Below, one piece after another: positions 1-9,492 of a stretch of 64,000 nucleotides of DNA. The stretch comes from JAWPMT01 sp965215825 (GTDB lineage Bacteria; Bacteroidota; Bacteroidia; Cytophagales; Cyclobacteriaceae): the NCBI GenBank assembly GCA_965215825.1, contig CBDCEM010000001.1, positions 124,001-188,000 on the forward strand. Reading direction: 5' to 3'. Both the position numbers and the translations under genes were made by a program. Position 1 is the stretch's first letter. Every line of letters starts with the position of its first letter. The notes beneath the pieces are model-generated. The model did no database searches, was not told the origin of the DNA, and saw only the letters and a list, made by a program, of their open reading frames with translations.

Positions 1-1053
1 AGGCAGATCAGCATCAACCTTCTGCCCGGGCACTATGATTCCACCTTTAAGCACTTTAATGGTCTTGTTACTTTCCAGATCTTTCACAAACACATCGTAT
101 TTGCCCAAATCATTGATACTATAAGCTACTTTCTTACCTGCGGGATTAATCCTTACATTGTTGTACTCAAAATCGGATTTTTTCTTGCGCACGACCAAAT
201 CCTCGTCATCGGGATTTATATAATCTTTCTGGATCTCTTCCTCAGCCAACAGGTAGTAGTTCTGCCAGTTATTGATAAACGACCTGTAGGGTACTCCAAT
301 GGTACTCGCAATGCTGTTCTCCTCATTTCTAATGATTCGGGTAAGATTGAGAATATTTGAAATATTGCTCCGACCGTGAATCAGGGCGATATAATTCCAA
401 ATACTCTGACCAATCAATCCTGCCTCTTCTCCGTCTATTTTGATGAGTTTCTTAATTTTCTTTCTCCCGATGTAATCTCTTATGTAGTCATCCATTTCAG
501 AACTCCAACCATAGGCCAGGTAGCGAGCGGCACCATCGATGAACCAACGGGGCAGGGATAACAGGTAGGCGCTCTGGAAAATCTCAGCCAGACTCCCACC
601 GAACATCATATCTTCAATCAATATTCTGGCAAGACGATAGACCAACTCATCTTGAAATTTTTGTGCAGAACCCGGGTGAGCAACCTCCATCTGGAGTTTG
701 ATAAAGTCTGTTTGACCTCCAATTGTAAACTTCGCTCCTTCTATTCCTTTATTGCTCTGCTGCAGGTCATGAACCGAATTATATAGAAAAATTTTAGTCT
801 TGGCATATGGAGCGTATCCCAAGATGTCGGTCAGTCTATTGAATTCTTCTTCCAAAAAATCAACTGCCTGTTTCGCATAATCGCCACCGCCGGAATAGTA
901 ATAAATGTCGAAATTTGTTGTACTGTAGTAGAGCCAGTCAAATTTCTTGTATTGGATTCTATTCTGACCAAATTCGTTGAAATAGTCTTGAGCTTGAGTT
1001 AAAAAAAACCCACCCATCAAGAATAAGGTGATAAGTAAACGAACTCTTATCAT
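1..1053 (-). CDS. TolB/PD40-type beta-propeller exported protein, N-terminal part (cut by window edge)
   Basis: The frame is open from the ATG at 1051-1053 to the window edge, so 351 codons of the N-terminus are seen and the stop lies outside. The protein starts with a Sec signal peptide (hydrophobic LLITLFLMGGFFL, cleavage near TQAQ). Residues about 40-300 resemble the non-propeller domain that precedes TolB-like WD40/PD40 repeats in large Bacteroidota exported proteins, including a segment PRWFIDGAARYLAYGW that recalls peptidase MA-like domains but lacks a visible HExxH. The last residues seen (INPAGKKVAYSIND) look like the first PD40 blade. Family membership is an inference. It is transcribed away from the FAD oxidoreductase gene's 3' end, 42 bases downstream of it. 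Confidence 0.7.
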   Translation of the reverse strand, partial: MIRVRLLITLFLMGGFFLTQAQDYFNEFGQNRIQYKKFDWLYYSTTNFDIYYYSGGGDYAKQAVDFLEEEFNRLTDILGYAPYAKTKIFLYNSVHDLQQSNKGIEGAKFTIGGQTDFIKLQMEVAHPGSAQKFQDELVYRLARILIEDMMFGGSLAEIFQSAYLLSLPRWFIDGAARYLAYGWSSEMDDYIRDYIGRKKIKKLIKIDGEEAGLIGQSIWNYIALIHGRSNISNILNLTRIIRNEENSIASTIGVPYRSFINNWQNYYLLAEEEIQKDYINPDDEDLVVRKKKSDFEYNNVRINPAGKKVAYSINDLGKYDVFVKDLESNKTIKVLKGGIIVPGQKVDADLP

Positions 1054-1095
1054 TGATTAATCTCTTACTTTACTTTTAATATCTATTGTAACCGA

Positions 1096-2145
1096 TCATT
1101 GAAGACCTCTATTTACATCTACTTCGGGGAGAAGTACTTGTTCTCCCAGCAAAAAGTCTGCCATCATGGGGGCAAAATATGGTGCCAGAGATACTCCCTT
1201 CGTTCCTAATCCATTAAATATACCGATCCCTGGTTTATTTTTCATCAATCCTACGAAAGGTCTTCTATCAAAAGTCGCTGGCCTGATTCCGGCAAATGCA
1301 CCTATAACTTCGTACGTTCCATTAAACAAATTACTAAGCTTCTCTTCAATCATACTCCTTCCTTTCTCAGTAGGTTGCCAAGTTAAGTCTTGATGATCAT
1401 AGGTCGAACCTACTCTGATGGTCCTGTCCCTAGGTATCATGAAAACTCCCCGGTTAACAATTTGGTTCGGATGAAAATTAGTTTTGATATCAATAAGCTC
1501 TCCTTTTACAGGCCTCATTTTCAGTCCTTTAAAGAAAGGATTTCCTGTAACACCTGTCCCCTCACAGAAAATGATGGCTTGTGCTTTCCAGTCACGATAG
1601 ATCATGCCATCACTTACCTCCCTTACATTCTGATATTGAAACACCTCAACCTCATATATTCCCTTATTTTCGAAGTAGGCTTTTAAAGCCCGCAAGGCTT
1701 TAGGTAAATCCACAACTCCGGTATAATTCAACAACAACCCACCAAATGGATCAATAACCTCTCTATAACCAATAGGTTCACTACGAATCTCTTTTACATA
1801 GGGGGCAAATATTTCAGTGCCGGCTTTTCCCTGCCAATCATTTTGTTCCTCTATGGATGCAAACGGACGATAAATCGGCATTGCCTCATGAAAGGAAGTA
1901 GCTAGTTCTCTTTCCAAATTCTTGTAGTAGGGTGCAATAATAGGAAACAGCTTATCTGCCATCCACGTTTTCACCATCTTCCTGCCGGTGATCGGATTAT
2001 AGAGTCCTGCGGCAGCAAACGATGAAGATTTATCTTCTTCACCTTTATCCAAAACAACTACTTTTTGACCTCTATTGATCAACTCACAAGCAAGTAAGCT
2101 ACCAGCAATTCCCTGCCCTACAATTAAAAAATCGACCTCTTTCAA
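1096..2145 (-). CDS. FAD-dependent oxidoreductase, DAO (D-amino-acid oxidase/glycine oxidase) family
   Basis: A 349-residue cytosolic flavoprotein. The N-terminus has a Rossmann FAD-binding fingerprint (VGQGIAGSLLACEL, then VVVLDKG with the acidic ribose-binding residue). The C-terminal part has the usual DAO pattern (GIRPATFDRRPFVG, then IFNGLGTKGVSLAPY), which closes over the flavin. Members oxidise amines or amino acids, or act in tRNA modification as in the C-terminal half of MnmC; the substrate cannot be read from this sequence. It is divergent from the metallo-hydrolase gene at 2213 with a 67-bp gap and lies just upstream of the TolB-like gene on the same strand. Confidence 0.8.
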   Translation of the reverse strand: MKEVDFLIVGQGIAGSLLACELINRGQKVVVLDKGEEDKSSSFAAAGLYNPITGRKMVKTWMADKLFPIIAPYYKNLERELATSFHEAMPIYRPFASIEEQNDWQGKAGTEIFAPYVKEIRSEPIGYREVIDPFGGLLLNYTGVVDLPKALRALKAYFENKGIYEVEVFQYQNVREVSDGMIYRDWKAQAIIFCEGTGVTGNPFFKGLKMRPVKGELIDIKTNFHPNQIVNRGVFMIPRDRTIRVGSTYDHQDLTWQPTEKGRSMIEEKLSNLFNGTYEVIGAFAGIRPATFDRRPFVGLMKNKPGIGIFNGLGTKGVSLAPYFAPMMADFLLGEQVLLPEVDVNRGLQ

Positions 2146-2212
2146 TCTGTTATTGGATTTTCCGACAAATTTGTAACGCTAATTTGAGTATTCTCAAGAT
2201 ATATTATTTCAA

Positions 2213-2851
2213 ATGACAGTCGAAGCCCTGGTTTTCAATCCATTTTATGAAAATACTTACATCATCAGCGATGAGGAGGCAAATGCCATTATCATAGACC
2301 CAGGTTGCTATGAACCTTATGAACGTGATCAACTGAAGCAATACATCACGGAGAACAATCTTAAGGTTAAGTTGGTAATCAATACGCATTGTCACATTGA
2401 TCATGTGCTGGGAAATTCCTTTGTTAAAGAGGAATTTGGCGTCCCGCTTTGGGTACCGAAAGGTGAAAAAGACTTGCTGGAAGCTGTTCCAAATTATGCC
2501 GCTAATTGGGGAATTTCCGACTATCAGGAAGCAGAAGTTGATGAGTACATTGGTACGGACCCCTTTGCAATTGGAAAATTGAAATTTGAGGTAAGGTTAG
2601 CACCCGGCCATTCTCCGGGACATCTGGTCTTTTACAATGCGGAAGAAAAGATACTGATTGGCGGTGATGTTCTCTTTCGTGAGAGCATTGGTAGAACGGA
2701 CTTACCAGGAGGTGACCATCAACAATTACTTGAAAGTATCCGAACGGAATTATTTACCCTCCCGGAAGACACCACGGTATATAGTGGTCATGGTCCAACG
2801 ACCAACATCGGTTATGAGAAGACCCATAATCCATTCGTAAAAAACCTCTAA
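2213..2851 (+). CDS. MBL-fold metallo-hydrolase (glyoxalase II-like)
   Basis: 212 residues, the length of compact glyoxalase II-like hydrolases. The metal site is complete: H59-x-H61-x-D63-H64 (THCHIDH), a further His in the APGHSPGH segment (about 132), Asp in GGDVLF, and a C-terminal His in SGHGP. Relatives hydrolyse thioesters such as S-lactoylglutathione, or persulfides. There is no signal peptide, so it is probably cytosolic. The stop is 3 bases before the TTG start of the pssA-like gene, so the two are likely co-transcribed. The exact substrate is unknown. Confidence 0.85.
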   Translation: MTVEALVFNPFYENTYIISDEEANAIIIDPGCYEPYERDQLKQYITENNLKVKLVINTHCHIDHVLGNSFVKEEFGVPLWVPKGEKDLLEAVPNYAANWGISDYQEAEVDEYIGTDPFAIGKLKFEVRLAPGHSPGHLVFYNAEEKILIGGDVLFRESIGRTDLPGGDHQQLLESIRTELFTLPEDTTVYSGHGPTTNIGYEKTHNPFVKNL

Positions 2852-2854
2852 TTC

Positions 2855-3526
2855 TTGAAACATCACCTTCCAAATTTGATCACCAGTCTAAACCTTCTCA
2901 CGGGGGTTTTAGGTATAATCTGGATCTTTCAGGAAAACGCCAACGATGCCCTGGTTTTCATCATCATAGCCGGAATATTGGACTTTCTGGATGGTTTTGT
3001 GGCACGTTTACTCAAAGTACAGTCTCCTATAGGCAAAGAATTGGACTCTCTGGCAGATATGATTTCTTTTTCCGCACTGCCAGCAGTTTTCCTTTTTGTC
3101 CATTTGCAAAATCAATCTTTTGCGGCTGCTCCGTACGTAGCATTGCTCATTGCTCCTTTTTCAGCTATGCGTCTGGCTAAGTTCAACGTCGACAACCAAC
3201 AGTCAGACAAATTCATTGGCTTGCCGACTCCAGCCAATGCCATATTCATTACCTCTCTTTCCCTATTCAATCCTAACCTACCGGAATGGACGTGGATCGC
3301 CCTTGCCATCATTAGTTCACTTCTATTGGTTGCTCCGATCGAAATGATTGCTCTAAAGTTCAAAACTTACGGGTTTCGAGAGAACTTTTTTCGATATTCT
3401 TTGATTGTCCTCTCAGTTACCGTAGTAGTCGTTTTTGGAATTAAGGGGGTATTTTTTGTAATCCCCGGATATATCTTGCTCTCTGTAATTTCAAACTTCA
3501 CAAGGACTGAAATAGTTGATCCATGA
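2855..3526 (+). CDS. pssA: CDP-diacylglycerol--serine O-phosphatidyltransferase
   Basis: A 223-residue polytopic membrane enzyme of the CDP-alcohol phosphatidyltransferase family. It condenses CDP-diacylglycerol with L-serine to phosphatidylserine, the precursor of phosphatidylethanolamine. The family signature D-x2-DG-x2-AR-x8-G-x3-D-x3-D is complete: D43, D46, G47, A50, R51, G60, D64, D68. About six hydrophobic segments follow. The likely start is TTG at 2855, three bases after the previous stop; no ATG lies in a position that would keep the first membrane helix. Short class II bacterial PssA enzymes of this size are typical of Bacteroidota. The serine specificity is inferred from overall resemblance, not proven by the signature. 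Confidence 0.85.
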   Translation: MKHHLPNLITSLNLLTGVLGIIWIFQENANDALVFIIIAGILDFLDGFVARLLKVQSPIGKELDSLADMISFSALPAVFLFVHLQNQSFAAAPYVALLIAPFSAMRLAKFNVDNQQSDKFIGLPTPANAIFITSLSLFNPNLPEWTWIALAIISSLLLVAPIEMIALKFKTYGFRENFFRYSLIVLSVTVVVVFGIKGVFFVIPGYILLSVISNFTRTEIVDP

Positions 3527-3556
3527 GGATTCAAATATTCTAAAGCAGCGAACGTT

Positions 3557-6500
3557 ATGAGGGAGATGGTCCGATCTGGCTTTGCATTTCTATTTTATCT
3601 GATCTCGACTCAGGTCTTTTGTCAGACCGAGCAATCAGTACTGGCCAATGGTCAGTGGTTTAAGATCGCTCTGGACCATGATGGAGTTTACAAGATCGAT
3701 AGAGATTTCTTATCTGACCGCCTGGGGTTGGATCTCCAAAACATTGATGCCCGAACCGTCAAAGTCTTCGGTAACGGAGGTCGAATGTTACCGCAAGCCA
3801 ATGCCACTTTGAGACCGTTCGATTTGGTGGAAAATCCTACTTACGCTGAAGGGCTAGCCGACGGATCTTTTGATGCAGGGGATTTCTTGCTTTTTTATGG
3901 AATTGGGCCTCATGAATTGGGTATCCGTGAAAATCAAATCCAATACGAGAACAACATCTATTCTGATTCCTCTTTTTATTTCATCACAATTGGTGGAGCC
4001 CCTGCCCAAAGTCTACCCACCCAAACAACAACATCCGGAGATTTTCCGACCAGAAATGTTTATCAGGAGTTGATTGCACATGAAATTGATGAACGCAATA
4101 TTCTTAAGAGCAATCTGAGTCGAGGAGGTAGCGGCCGTGAATGGTACGGCGAAGTATTTCAAAGAAATGTCAATACCAATCAGAGTTTTGATTTTCAGGT
4201 TCCAGGATTCACCGGTGCTGGCAAATTACTTTTTGCCTCTTTGAGTCAGTCTGAAGTGGAGAATTCATTCTCACTCGCGATAAATGGAACAGCCCTGGGG
4301 GATCAACGGCTTGCACCGATAACCCCGGTCATCGAGGATCAGTATGAAGACCGTGGCAACAATCAAGTAGATACTTTCGCCATCGATATACCGGCTTCAA
4401 ACGATCTCACTTTGAATGTACAATTCAATTTTGTGAGCGGGCAATCTTCGATTGCCAGATTGAACTATTTCGTCCTTCAAGTCGAAAGACAATTGGCCAT
4501 CTACGATGGTCAGACCCAGTTTTCGAACGGCGATACAACCGAGGGTCTTCAGTTCGAAATAGGAAATACTAACACCAATAGTCAAATTTGGAATATCACC
4601 AATCCTTACTCACCCCAATTGGTTCCGTTTGAAGTTTCAACCTCATCAATCACATTTAAAGATGATGGGAGTGTAGATCGAAACTATGTTGTGCTAGAAC
4701 CCGCCAATGTATCCACGCCCAGCTATATCGGGGCGGTAAGTAATCAAAATATCAAAGGAGCAGGTCCTCAGGAAGGGTTGATCATCGCTCATCCCAGGTT
4801 CTGGTCTCAAGCTCAGGAATTGGCCACATTCCACCGAAATACGCAGAATCTTCAGTTAGAGGTTTTCAACATTCATGAAATCTACAATGAATTCGGTTCC
4901 GGTAGTTCAGATATTACTGCTGTCAGAGATATGATTCGCTATTTCTACGATCAGTCAACACTACGGTATGTCTTGTTCTTCGGCGATTGTTCTTATGATT
5001 ATAAAGATCGCGTGAAAAACAATACGAACCTTGTGCCAACCTACGAATCAAGGAATTCTGTTCACCCTATCTTCAGTTTCTCTTCTGACGATTATTTCGG
5101 TTTCATGGAAGATTGGGAAGGTGAATGGGTTGAAACAAGTGGAGGTGACCATACCCTCGACATTGGCATTGGAAGGATTCCTGCTAGAACTGCTGCTGAA
5201 GCCACAGATATGGTGAATAAGATCATCCGTTATAGTACCAGTGAAAGAGTTCTTGGTAACTGGAAAAATACTGTCACCTATGTGGTAGATGATGGCGATC
5301 GGAATATTCATGTACAGGACGGTGAACAATTTGCGTCAATTCTCGACGAGCAATCCACTCAAATCTTACCGAGTAAAATTTATCTTGATGCCTTCGAGCA
5401 GGAATTGGGAGCCTCTAATGAATCATCTCCTATACTTACCAATGAAATCCATAGAGCAATCACAGAGGGGACATTTATGGTCAATTACATCGGACATGGC
5501 AATGAATTCCAATGGATGGATGAAAATACGCTCGACACAACCTTTGTCAGTAATCTTACGAATCGATTCCGGTTACCCATTTTTGTAACGGCCACCTGTC
5601 AATTTGGACGTTATGACGACCCTGATTTCTTCTCAGGGAGTGAGCGCTTACTGCTTGATCCAAATGGTGGGGCCATCGCTTTATTGACCACTACGCGGCC
5701 AGTATTTGCGTCAAGTAACCGACTTGTCAACGAGGCTTTTCACGAAAACCTTTTCCGACGTGAAAATGGTCAGCACCTACGTTTGGGAGACATTATTCGC
5801 ATCACAAAGAATCAAAGCTTGAGAGGTCCTCGTAATCGTAATTTCGGGTTACTGGGAGATCCAATGCTTAGACTGCAATACCCTGATTTCATTGCCACAA
5901 TAGATGAAATCAATGGTAAAAACATCACCTCCGAAAGTGACACGTTAAGTGCTCTGGAGGAGATCACTTTACGTGGTTCCATCAGAAACCTGGATTCAAC
6001 GTTGAATGCTGATTTTAGTGGGGAGGTAGACATTTTGTTGCTTGATGCGGCTTCGCAAGCTCGAACTTTGGGACAACAAAGTGTTCCTACAAGTTATCGG
6101 GTACAAGAGAATGCCTTGTTTCGAGGGAAGGCCTCTGTGAGTAATGGGCACTTTTCCGTTTCTTTTATACTCACCAGAAACATTTCATATCGTTTCCTCC
6201 AGGGAAAAATCAGCCTTTATGCCATTGATGAAGAAAATGGAACAGACGCCAGTGGAGCAACTGATCAAATAAGATTGGGAGGAACATCTCCCATATCCAG
6301 AACTGACCAGGAACCTCCACAACTTGACATGTATCTGAATGACATAGCCTTTGTGAACGGATCGGTGGTAGAGTCCAGCAGTTTGTTGATAGCCCGTGTA
6401 TTTGATGAAAATGGCCTGAATATCTCTGAGAACTCCATCAATCAAAATATCACACTTACACTGAATGACAATGAACCAATTGTCATCAATGATTTTTACA

Positions 6501-6952
6501 CTGCCAATGTGGATGATTTCCAAAATGGTTTTGTAACCTACCCGCTTGATGGGCTTGAGGCTGGTAAATACACTGCAACAATAAAACTTTGGGATACTTA
6601 CAATAATTCTGCAACACAATCAGTTGAATTTATAGTTTCAGACGTGCGACGGATTAATATGGAAAATGTATTTAATTTTCCGAATCCCGCCAGTGGAACT
6701 ACTACGTTTAATTTTGAACACAACCGACCTGGAGAAGAGCTTGAAATTACAATTGATGTCTATGCCGTTGATGGTGCGATAAAAGCAACCCTATATCACG
6801 AAATAGATGACAGTCCTTCAAGAATTGATTTTCTAAACTGGGATATTAGTACTGCTGCGTTGGAGCAGGGCCTATATCTCTACAAAATAACGGTAAGAAG
6901 CACTTTAGATGGTGCGGTTGGCCAACAGTTCAAGAGACTTATTGTGAATTAG
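3557..6952 (+). CDS. porU: Type IX secretion system sortase PorU (peptidase C25 family)
   Basis: An 1131-residue exported protein of the gingipain-like C25 clan. PorU is the T9SS sortase on the cell surface: it removes the C-terminal sorting domain from cargo and joins the new end to an A-LPS anchor. The signal peptide is at 1-22 (cleavage after VFC). The His-Cys dyad of the C25 fold is visible: H647 in NYIGHGNEF and C681 in TATCQFG, followed by DPDFFSGSERLLL. The final ~90 residues form a CTD-like beta-sandwich (FPNPASGTTTFNFEH to the C-terminus GQQFKRLIVN), which in known PorU is kept rather than cleaved. Gene order porU-porV is the common Bacteroidota arrangement and supports the call. The gene starts at ATG 3557, 30 bases after pssA. 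Confidence 0.93.
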   Translation: MREMVRSGFAFLFYLISTQVFCQTEQSVLANGQWFKIALDHDGVYKIDRDFLSDRLGLDLQNIDARTVKVFGNGGRMLPQANATLRPFDLVENPTYAEGLADGSFDAGDFLLFYGIGPHELGIRENQIQYENNIYSDSSFYFITIGGAPAQSLPTQTTTSGDFPTRNVYQELIAHEIDERNILKSNLSRGGSGREWYGEVFQRNVNTNQSFDFQVPGFTGAGKLLFASLSQSEVENSFSLAINGTALGDQRLAPITPVIEDQYEDRGNNQVDTFAIDIPASNDLTLNVQFNFVSGQSSIARLNYFVLQVERQLAIYDGQTQFSNGDTTEGLQFEIGNTNTNSQIWNITNPYSPQLVPFEVSTSSITFKDDGSVDRNYVVLEPANVSTPSYIGAVSNQNIKGAGPQEGLIIAHPRFWSQAQELATFHRNTQNLQLEVFNIHEIYNEFGSGSSDITAVRDMIRYFYDQSTLRYVLFFGDCSYDYKDRVKNNTNLVPTYESRNSVHPIFSFSSDDYFGFMEDWEGEWVETSGGDHTLDIGIGRIPARTAAEATDMVNKIIRYSTSERVLGNWKNTVTYVVDDGDRNIHVQDGEQFASILDEQSTQILPSKIYLDAFEQELGASNESSPILTNEIHRAITEGTFMVNYIGHGNEFQWMDENTLDTTFVSNLTNRFRLPIFVTATCQFGRYDDPDFFSGSERLLLDPNGGAIALLTTTRPVFASSNRLVNEAFHENLFRRENGQHLRLGDIIRITKNQSLRGPRNRNFGLLGDPMLRLQYPDFIATIDEINGKNITSESDTLSALEEITLRGSIRNLDSTLNADFSGEVDILLLDAASQARTLGQQSVPTSYRVQENALFRGKASVSNGHFSVSFILTRNISYRFLQGKISLYAIDEENGTDASGATDQIRLGGTSPISRTDQEPPQLDMYLNDIAFVNGSVVESSSLLIARVFDENGLNISENSINQNITLTLNDNEPIVINDFYTANVDDFQNGFVTYPLDGLEAGKYTATIKLWDTYNNSATQSVEFIVSDVRRINMENVFNFPNPASGTTTFNFEHNRPGEELEITIDVYAVDGAIKATLYHEIDDSPSRIDFLNWDISTAALEQGLYLYKITVRSTLDGAVGQQFKRLIVN

Positions 6953-6954
6953 AT

Positions 6955-6962
6955 TACTTTTG
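6955..6962 (+). promoter_or_regulatory. Candidate Bacteroidota -7 promoter element upstream of porV
   Basis: The octamer TACTTTTG matches the Bacteroidota -7 consensus TAnnTTTG exactly and starts just past the porU stop, 22 bases before the porV ATG. No clear TTTG -33 element sits at the usual ~19-base spacing, so this may only give an internal boost to porV. Confidence 0.3.
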
Positions 6963-6984
6963 CTAACCTGAAAAAAGTCTAGCT

Positions 6985-8187
6985 ATGAGGAGCTTTTTTA
7001 AGATCATGATTCTATCGTTAATTCCCGGGTTCGTCGCAGCCCAGGGAAGTCAGGTACGTATCAATGAACTTGGTGGTCAATCCAACCCCATTACAGTTGC
7101 CGTTCCTTTCATCAGTTTCGCTCCTGACAGTCGCGGAGCAGGGATGGGAGACGTAGGCGTAGCGACATCTCCCGATGCCTACAGCGTACATTGGAATAAT
7201 GCCAAACTGGCCTTTATCGATTACGATATGGGGTTTTCATTTTCCTATTCACCCTGGCTTGGAAATATCGTAGATGATATGTCTCTCAATTATCTCACGT
7301 TCTATAAAAAGATCAATCGGGACCAGACTTTTGGCGCCTCGTTAAGATATTTTGATTTAGGAGAAATTCAACTTACCGATTTGAACGGAAATGCCCTGGG
7401 TATCGAAAATCCAAGAGAAGCAGCCTTTGATGTGACTTACGCTAGAAAATTGAGCGAAAACCTAAGCCTTGGAGCTACAGGTCGATTCATCTGGTCTAAC
7501 CTTTCGGGCAACATTACCGGAGCCCCTGACGTGCGTCCCGGGACAAGTCTTGCAGTCGATGTTGGACTTTACTACACGCAACCACTGTCCTTACCAGGCA
7601 TAGAATCGGATTTATCACTTGGTGCTCACATGTCGAACATCGGACAGAAAATCACTTATACCAGTGAAAGTAACGAAGACTTTATTCCAGCTAATTTAAG
7701 ACTTGGAGCAGCCTGGACCGGAAAACTCGACCCGTACAATTCATTGACCTTCGCAATCGATGTGAATAAGTTGATGGTGCCAACGCCTCCAACCTATCGA
7801 ACCAATGATGAAGGAGAATTTGTACGAGATGTGAATGGTAACCTGACGATCGAGGATGGTGAAGACCCTAATCGACCTCTTTTGAGTGGCACATTCGGTT
7901 CATTTTCCGATGCCCCCGGGGGATTCAATGAAGAATTGAAAGAATTTAGTTTGTCTTTCGGAGCTGAATATCAATATCAGGAGCTTTTCTTTGCAAGGGT
8001 CGGGTATTTCACGGAGCATGTGGATAAAGGTGATAGAAAATATTTTACAGCCGGTCTTGGATTCCGATATCAGGTCTTTGGGCTTGACTTTTCATACTTA
8101 ATACCACAAGAGCAAAACCATCCATTAGGTGACACCTTGAGACTTTCCTTTGTCTTCAGTTTTAACAAGGAGGACGAACCCAAATAG
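6985..8187 (+). CDS. porV: Type IX secretion system outer membrane channel protein PorV/LptO
   Basis: A 400-residue outer-membrane beta-barrel of the FadL-like PorV family. PorV binds the C-terminal sorting domain of cargo leaving the SprA translocon and carries it to PorU. It has a signal peptide at 1-20 (GFVAAQ cleavage). The family opening follows: a segment with NPITVAVPFI, then SRGAGMGDVGVATSPD and SVHWNNAKLAF. Alternating beta strands run to the end, which finishes in an aromatic-rich strand (LSFVFSF). It lies 32 bases after porU and its stop TAG overlaps the GTG of the next gene by one base. The giant cargo at 43273-52875 and PorU are expected partners. Confidence 0.92.
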   Translation: MRSFFKIMILSLIPGFVAAQGSQVRINELGGQSNPITVAVPFISFAPDSRGAGMGDVGVATSPDAYSVHWNNAKLAFIDYDMGFSFSYSPWLGNIVDDMSLNYLTFYKKINRDQTFGASLRYFDLGEIQLTDLNGNALGIENPREAAFDVTYARKLSENLSLGATGRFIWSNLSGNITGAPDVRPGTSLAVDVGLYYTQPLSLPGIESDLSLGAHMSNIGQKITYTSESNEDFIPANLRLGAAWTGKLDPYNSLTFAIDVNKLMVPTPPTYRTNDEGEFVRDVNGNLTIEDGEDPNRPLLSGTFGSFSDAPGGFNEELKEFSLSFGAEYQYQELFFARVGYFTEHVDKGDRKYFTAGLGFRYQVFGLDFSYLIPQEQNHPLGDTLRLSFVFSFNKEDEPK

Positions 8188-9437
8188 TGCTTGACAGAAC
8201 GGTAGCGCCACCAGCGCAATCCATCTCCTCAATACAGATTCCTTTTCCTCAAACCACCACGCTGGGAAAAAATATTCCAACTATGCTGGTTCAGGAAAGA
8301 AATTTCCCTGTCATTTCATTTGAACTGATCCTGTCCAGTGGTAAGTGGTATGAACAGCATCCAGGAACTTCCTACTATGCTGCCAAAATGATCGCTGAAG
8401 GAACTTCGAAATTATCCGCCGAAGAGATTTCACAAAGGTTTGAGTCTACAGGTAGTTTTCTGGAAATTGTGCCAAGCACGGATTGGGTACTTTTCAAGCT
8501 TCACACGCTTAAAAAATTCTTTGAAAGCTCTTTAAAGCTTCTATTTGAGTTGATCCAGGAAGCTTCTTTTCCTTCGGATCGATTTGAAAAAATATGTTTG
8601 TTGCGTCAACAGAACATTCGCAATCAACTCTCTAAAAACAGTCAATATGCCAATCTGAAAATTGGTCAACAACTATTTGGAGAAGCACATCCCTACGGAC
8701 GTCAACTCGCGCCTGAAATGGCAACGAAAGTACCTCTGGAAAAGGTATTAGATTATCACAAAAACAATCTGTTTTACAATCCCAAAATAACACTGGCAGG
8801 AGATTTTGAAGAATACTTGCCACTGGTAGATTCGTTGGCTCAACAAATACCTTTAAGCAACACCACCCCAATTGAACATACAGCAGATCCTGGCAGTAAA
8901 TCGATCTATCAGGAACGTGAAGGCAGTACTCAAGCCTCGATAAGAATTGGAGGCTCTTGCATTGACAAGACACACACAGAAATCCATGGATATTCCATGG
9001 TTCATATGCTTCTGGGCGGTTATTTCGGAAGCAGACTGATGAAAAACTTAAGAGAAGAGAAGGGGCTCACCTACGGTATATATTCACAAATCATTCATCA
9101 GGAAAACGCATCATACTGTGTTATAGGCTCCGAGGTACAAAAGGAAAATGTAGATACGGCTATTGAAGAAATCGAAAAAGAAATAGAGCGACTTCAAACG
9201 GTTGAACCTACGGAGGAAGAACTGGCGACAGTAAAGAACTATGCTCGGGGAAAACTACTGTCATCATTCGACTCCAGTTCATCCATTGCTTCTATTCATC
9301 GTCCGCAATTCATGGCAGGACTACCACTAACTTACTTGAACAATCACCTAAACGTACTGAACGAAATTACACCATCCGATATCAAATCCCTGGCGGCTAA
9401 ACATCTTAATTTTAGCCAGAAAGTAATCATTAAATAA
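8187..9437 (+). CDS. M16B-type peptidase subunit lacking the zinc motif
   Basis: 416 residues with the two-domain M16 (insulinase-like) layout. The start is GTG 8187, overlapping the porV stop by one base; the N-terminus MLDRTVAPP matches the usual opening of these proteins. The helix that should carry the zinc-binding HxxEH reads TSYYAAKMIAEGT, with no His or Glu pair. By contrast the second half keeps the substrate-binding Arg/Tyr pair typical of the non-catalytic partner (LREEKGLTYG, about residues 287-297). In M16B heterodimers one subunit supplies HxxEH and the other R/Y, so this is probably an R/Y-type subunit whose HxxEH partner is elsewhere. No signal peptide is obvious, so a cytosolic site is likely. 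Confidence 0.82.
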   Translation: MLDRTVAPPAQSISSIQIPFPQTTTLGKNIPTMLVQERNFPVISFELILSSGKWYEQHPGTSYYAAKMIAEGTSKLSAEEISQRFESTGSFLEIVPSTDWVLFKLHTLKKFFESSLKLLFELIQEASFPSDRFEKICLLRQQNIRNQLSKNSQYANLKIGQQLFGEAHPYGRQLAPEMATKVPLEKVLDYHKNNLFYNPKITLAGDFEEYLPLVDSLAQQIPLSNTTPIEHTADPGSKSIYQEREGSTQASIRIGGSCIDKTHTEIHGYSMVHMLLGGYFGSRLMKNLREEKGLTYGIYSQIIHQENASYCVIGSEVQKENVDTAIEEIEKEIERLQTVEPTEEELATVKNYARGKLLSSFDSSSSIASIHRPQFMAGLPLTYLNNHLNVLNEITPSDIKSLAAKHLNFSQKVIIK

Positions 9438-9492
9438 CGAGAGGACGGATACAGCCCTTTTCTAAGATAAATCAGTAGGCTCGAAACAGGTA

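Noticed and set aside
6185..6619. 144-codon antisense frame inside porU
   Set aside because: It lies wholly within a well-supported gene, has no recognisable family and looks like an out-of-frame shadow.
3557..6952. PorU-like protein as a gingipain-type virulence protease
   Set aside because: The adjacency to porV and the retained C-terminal domain fit the housekeeping T9SS sortase; no adhesin domains of gingipains were seen.
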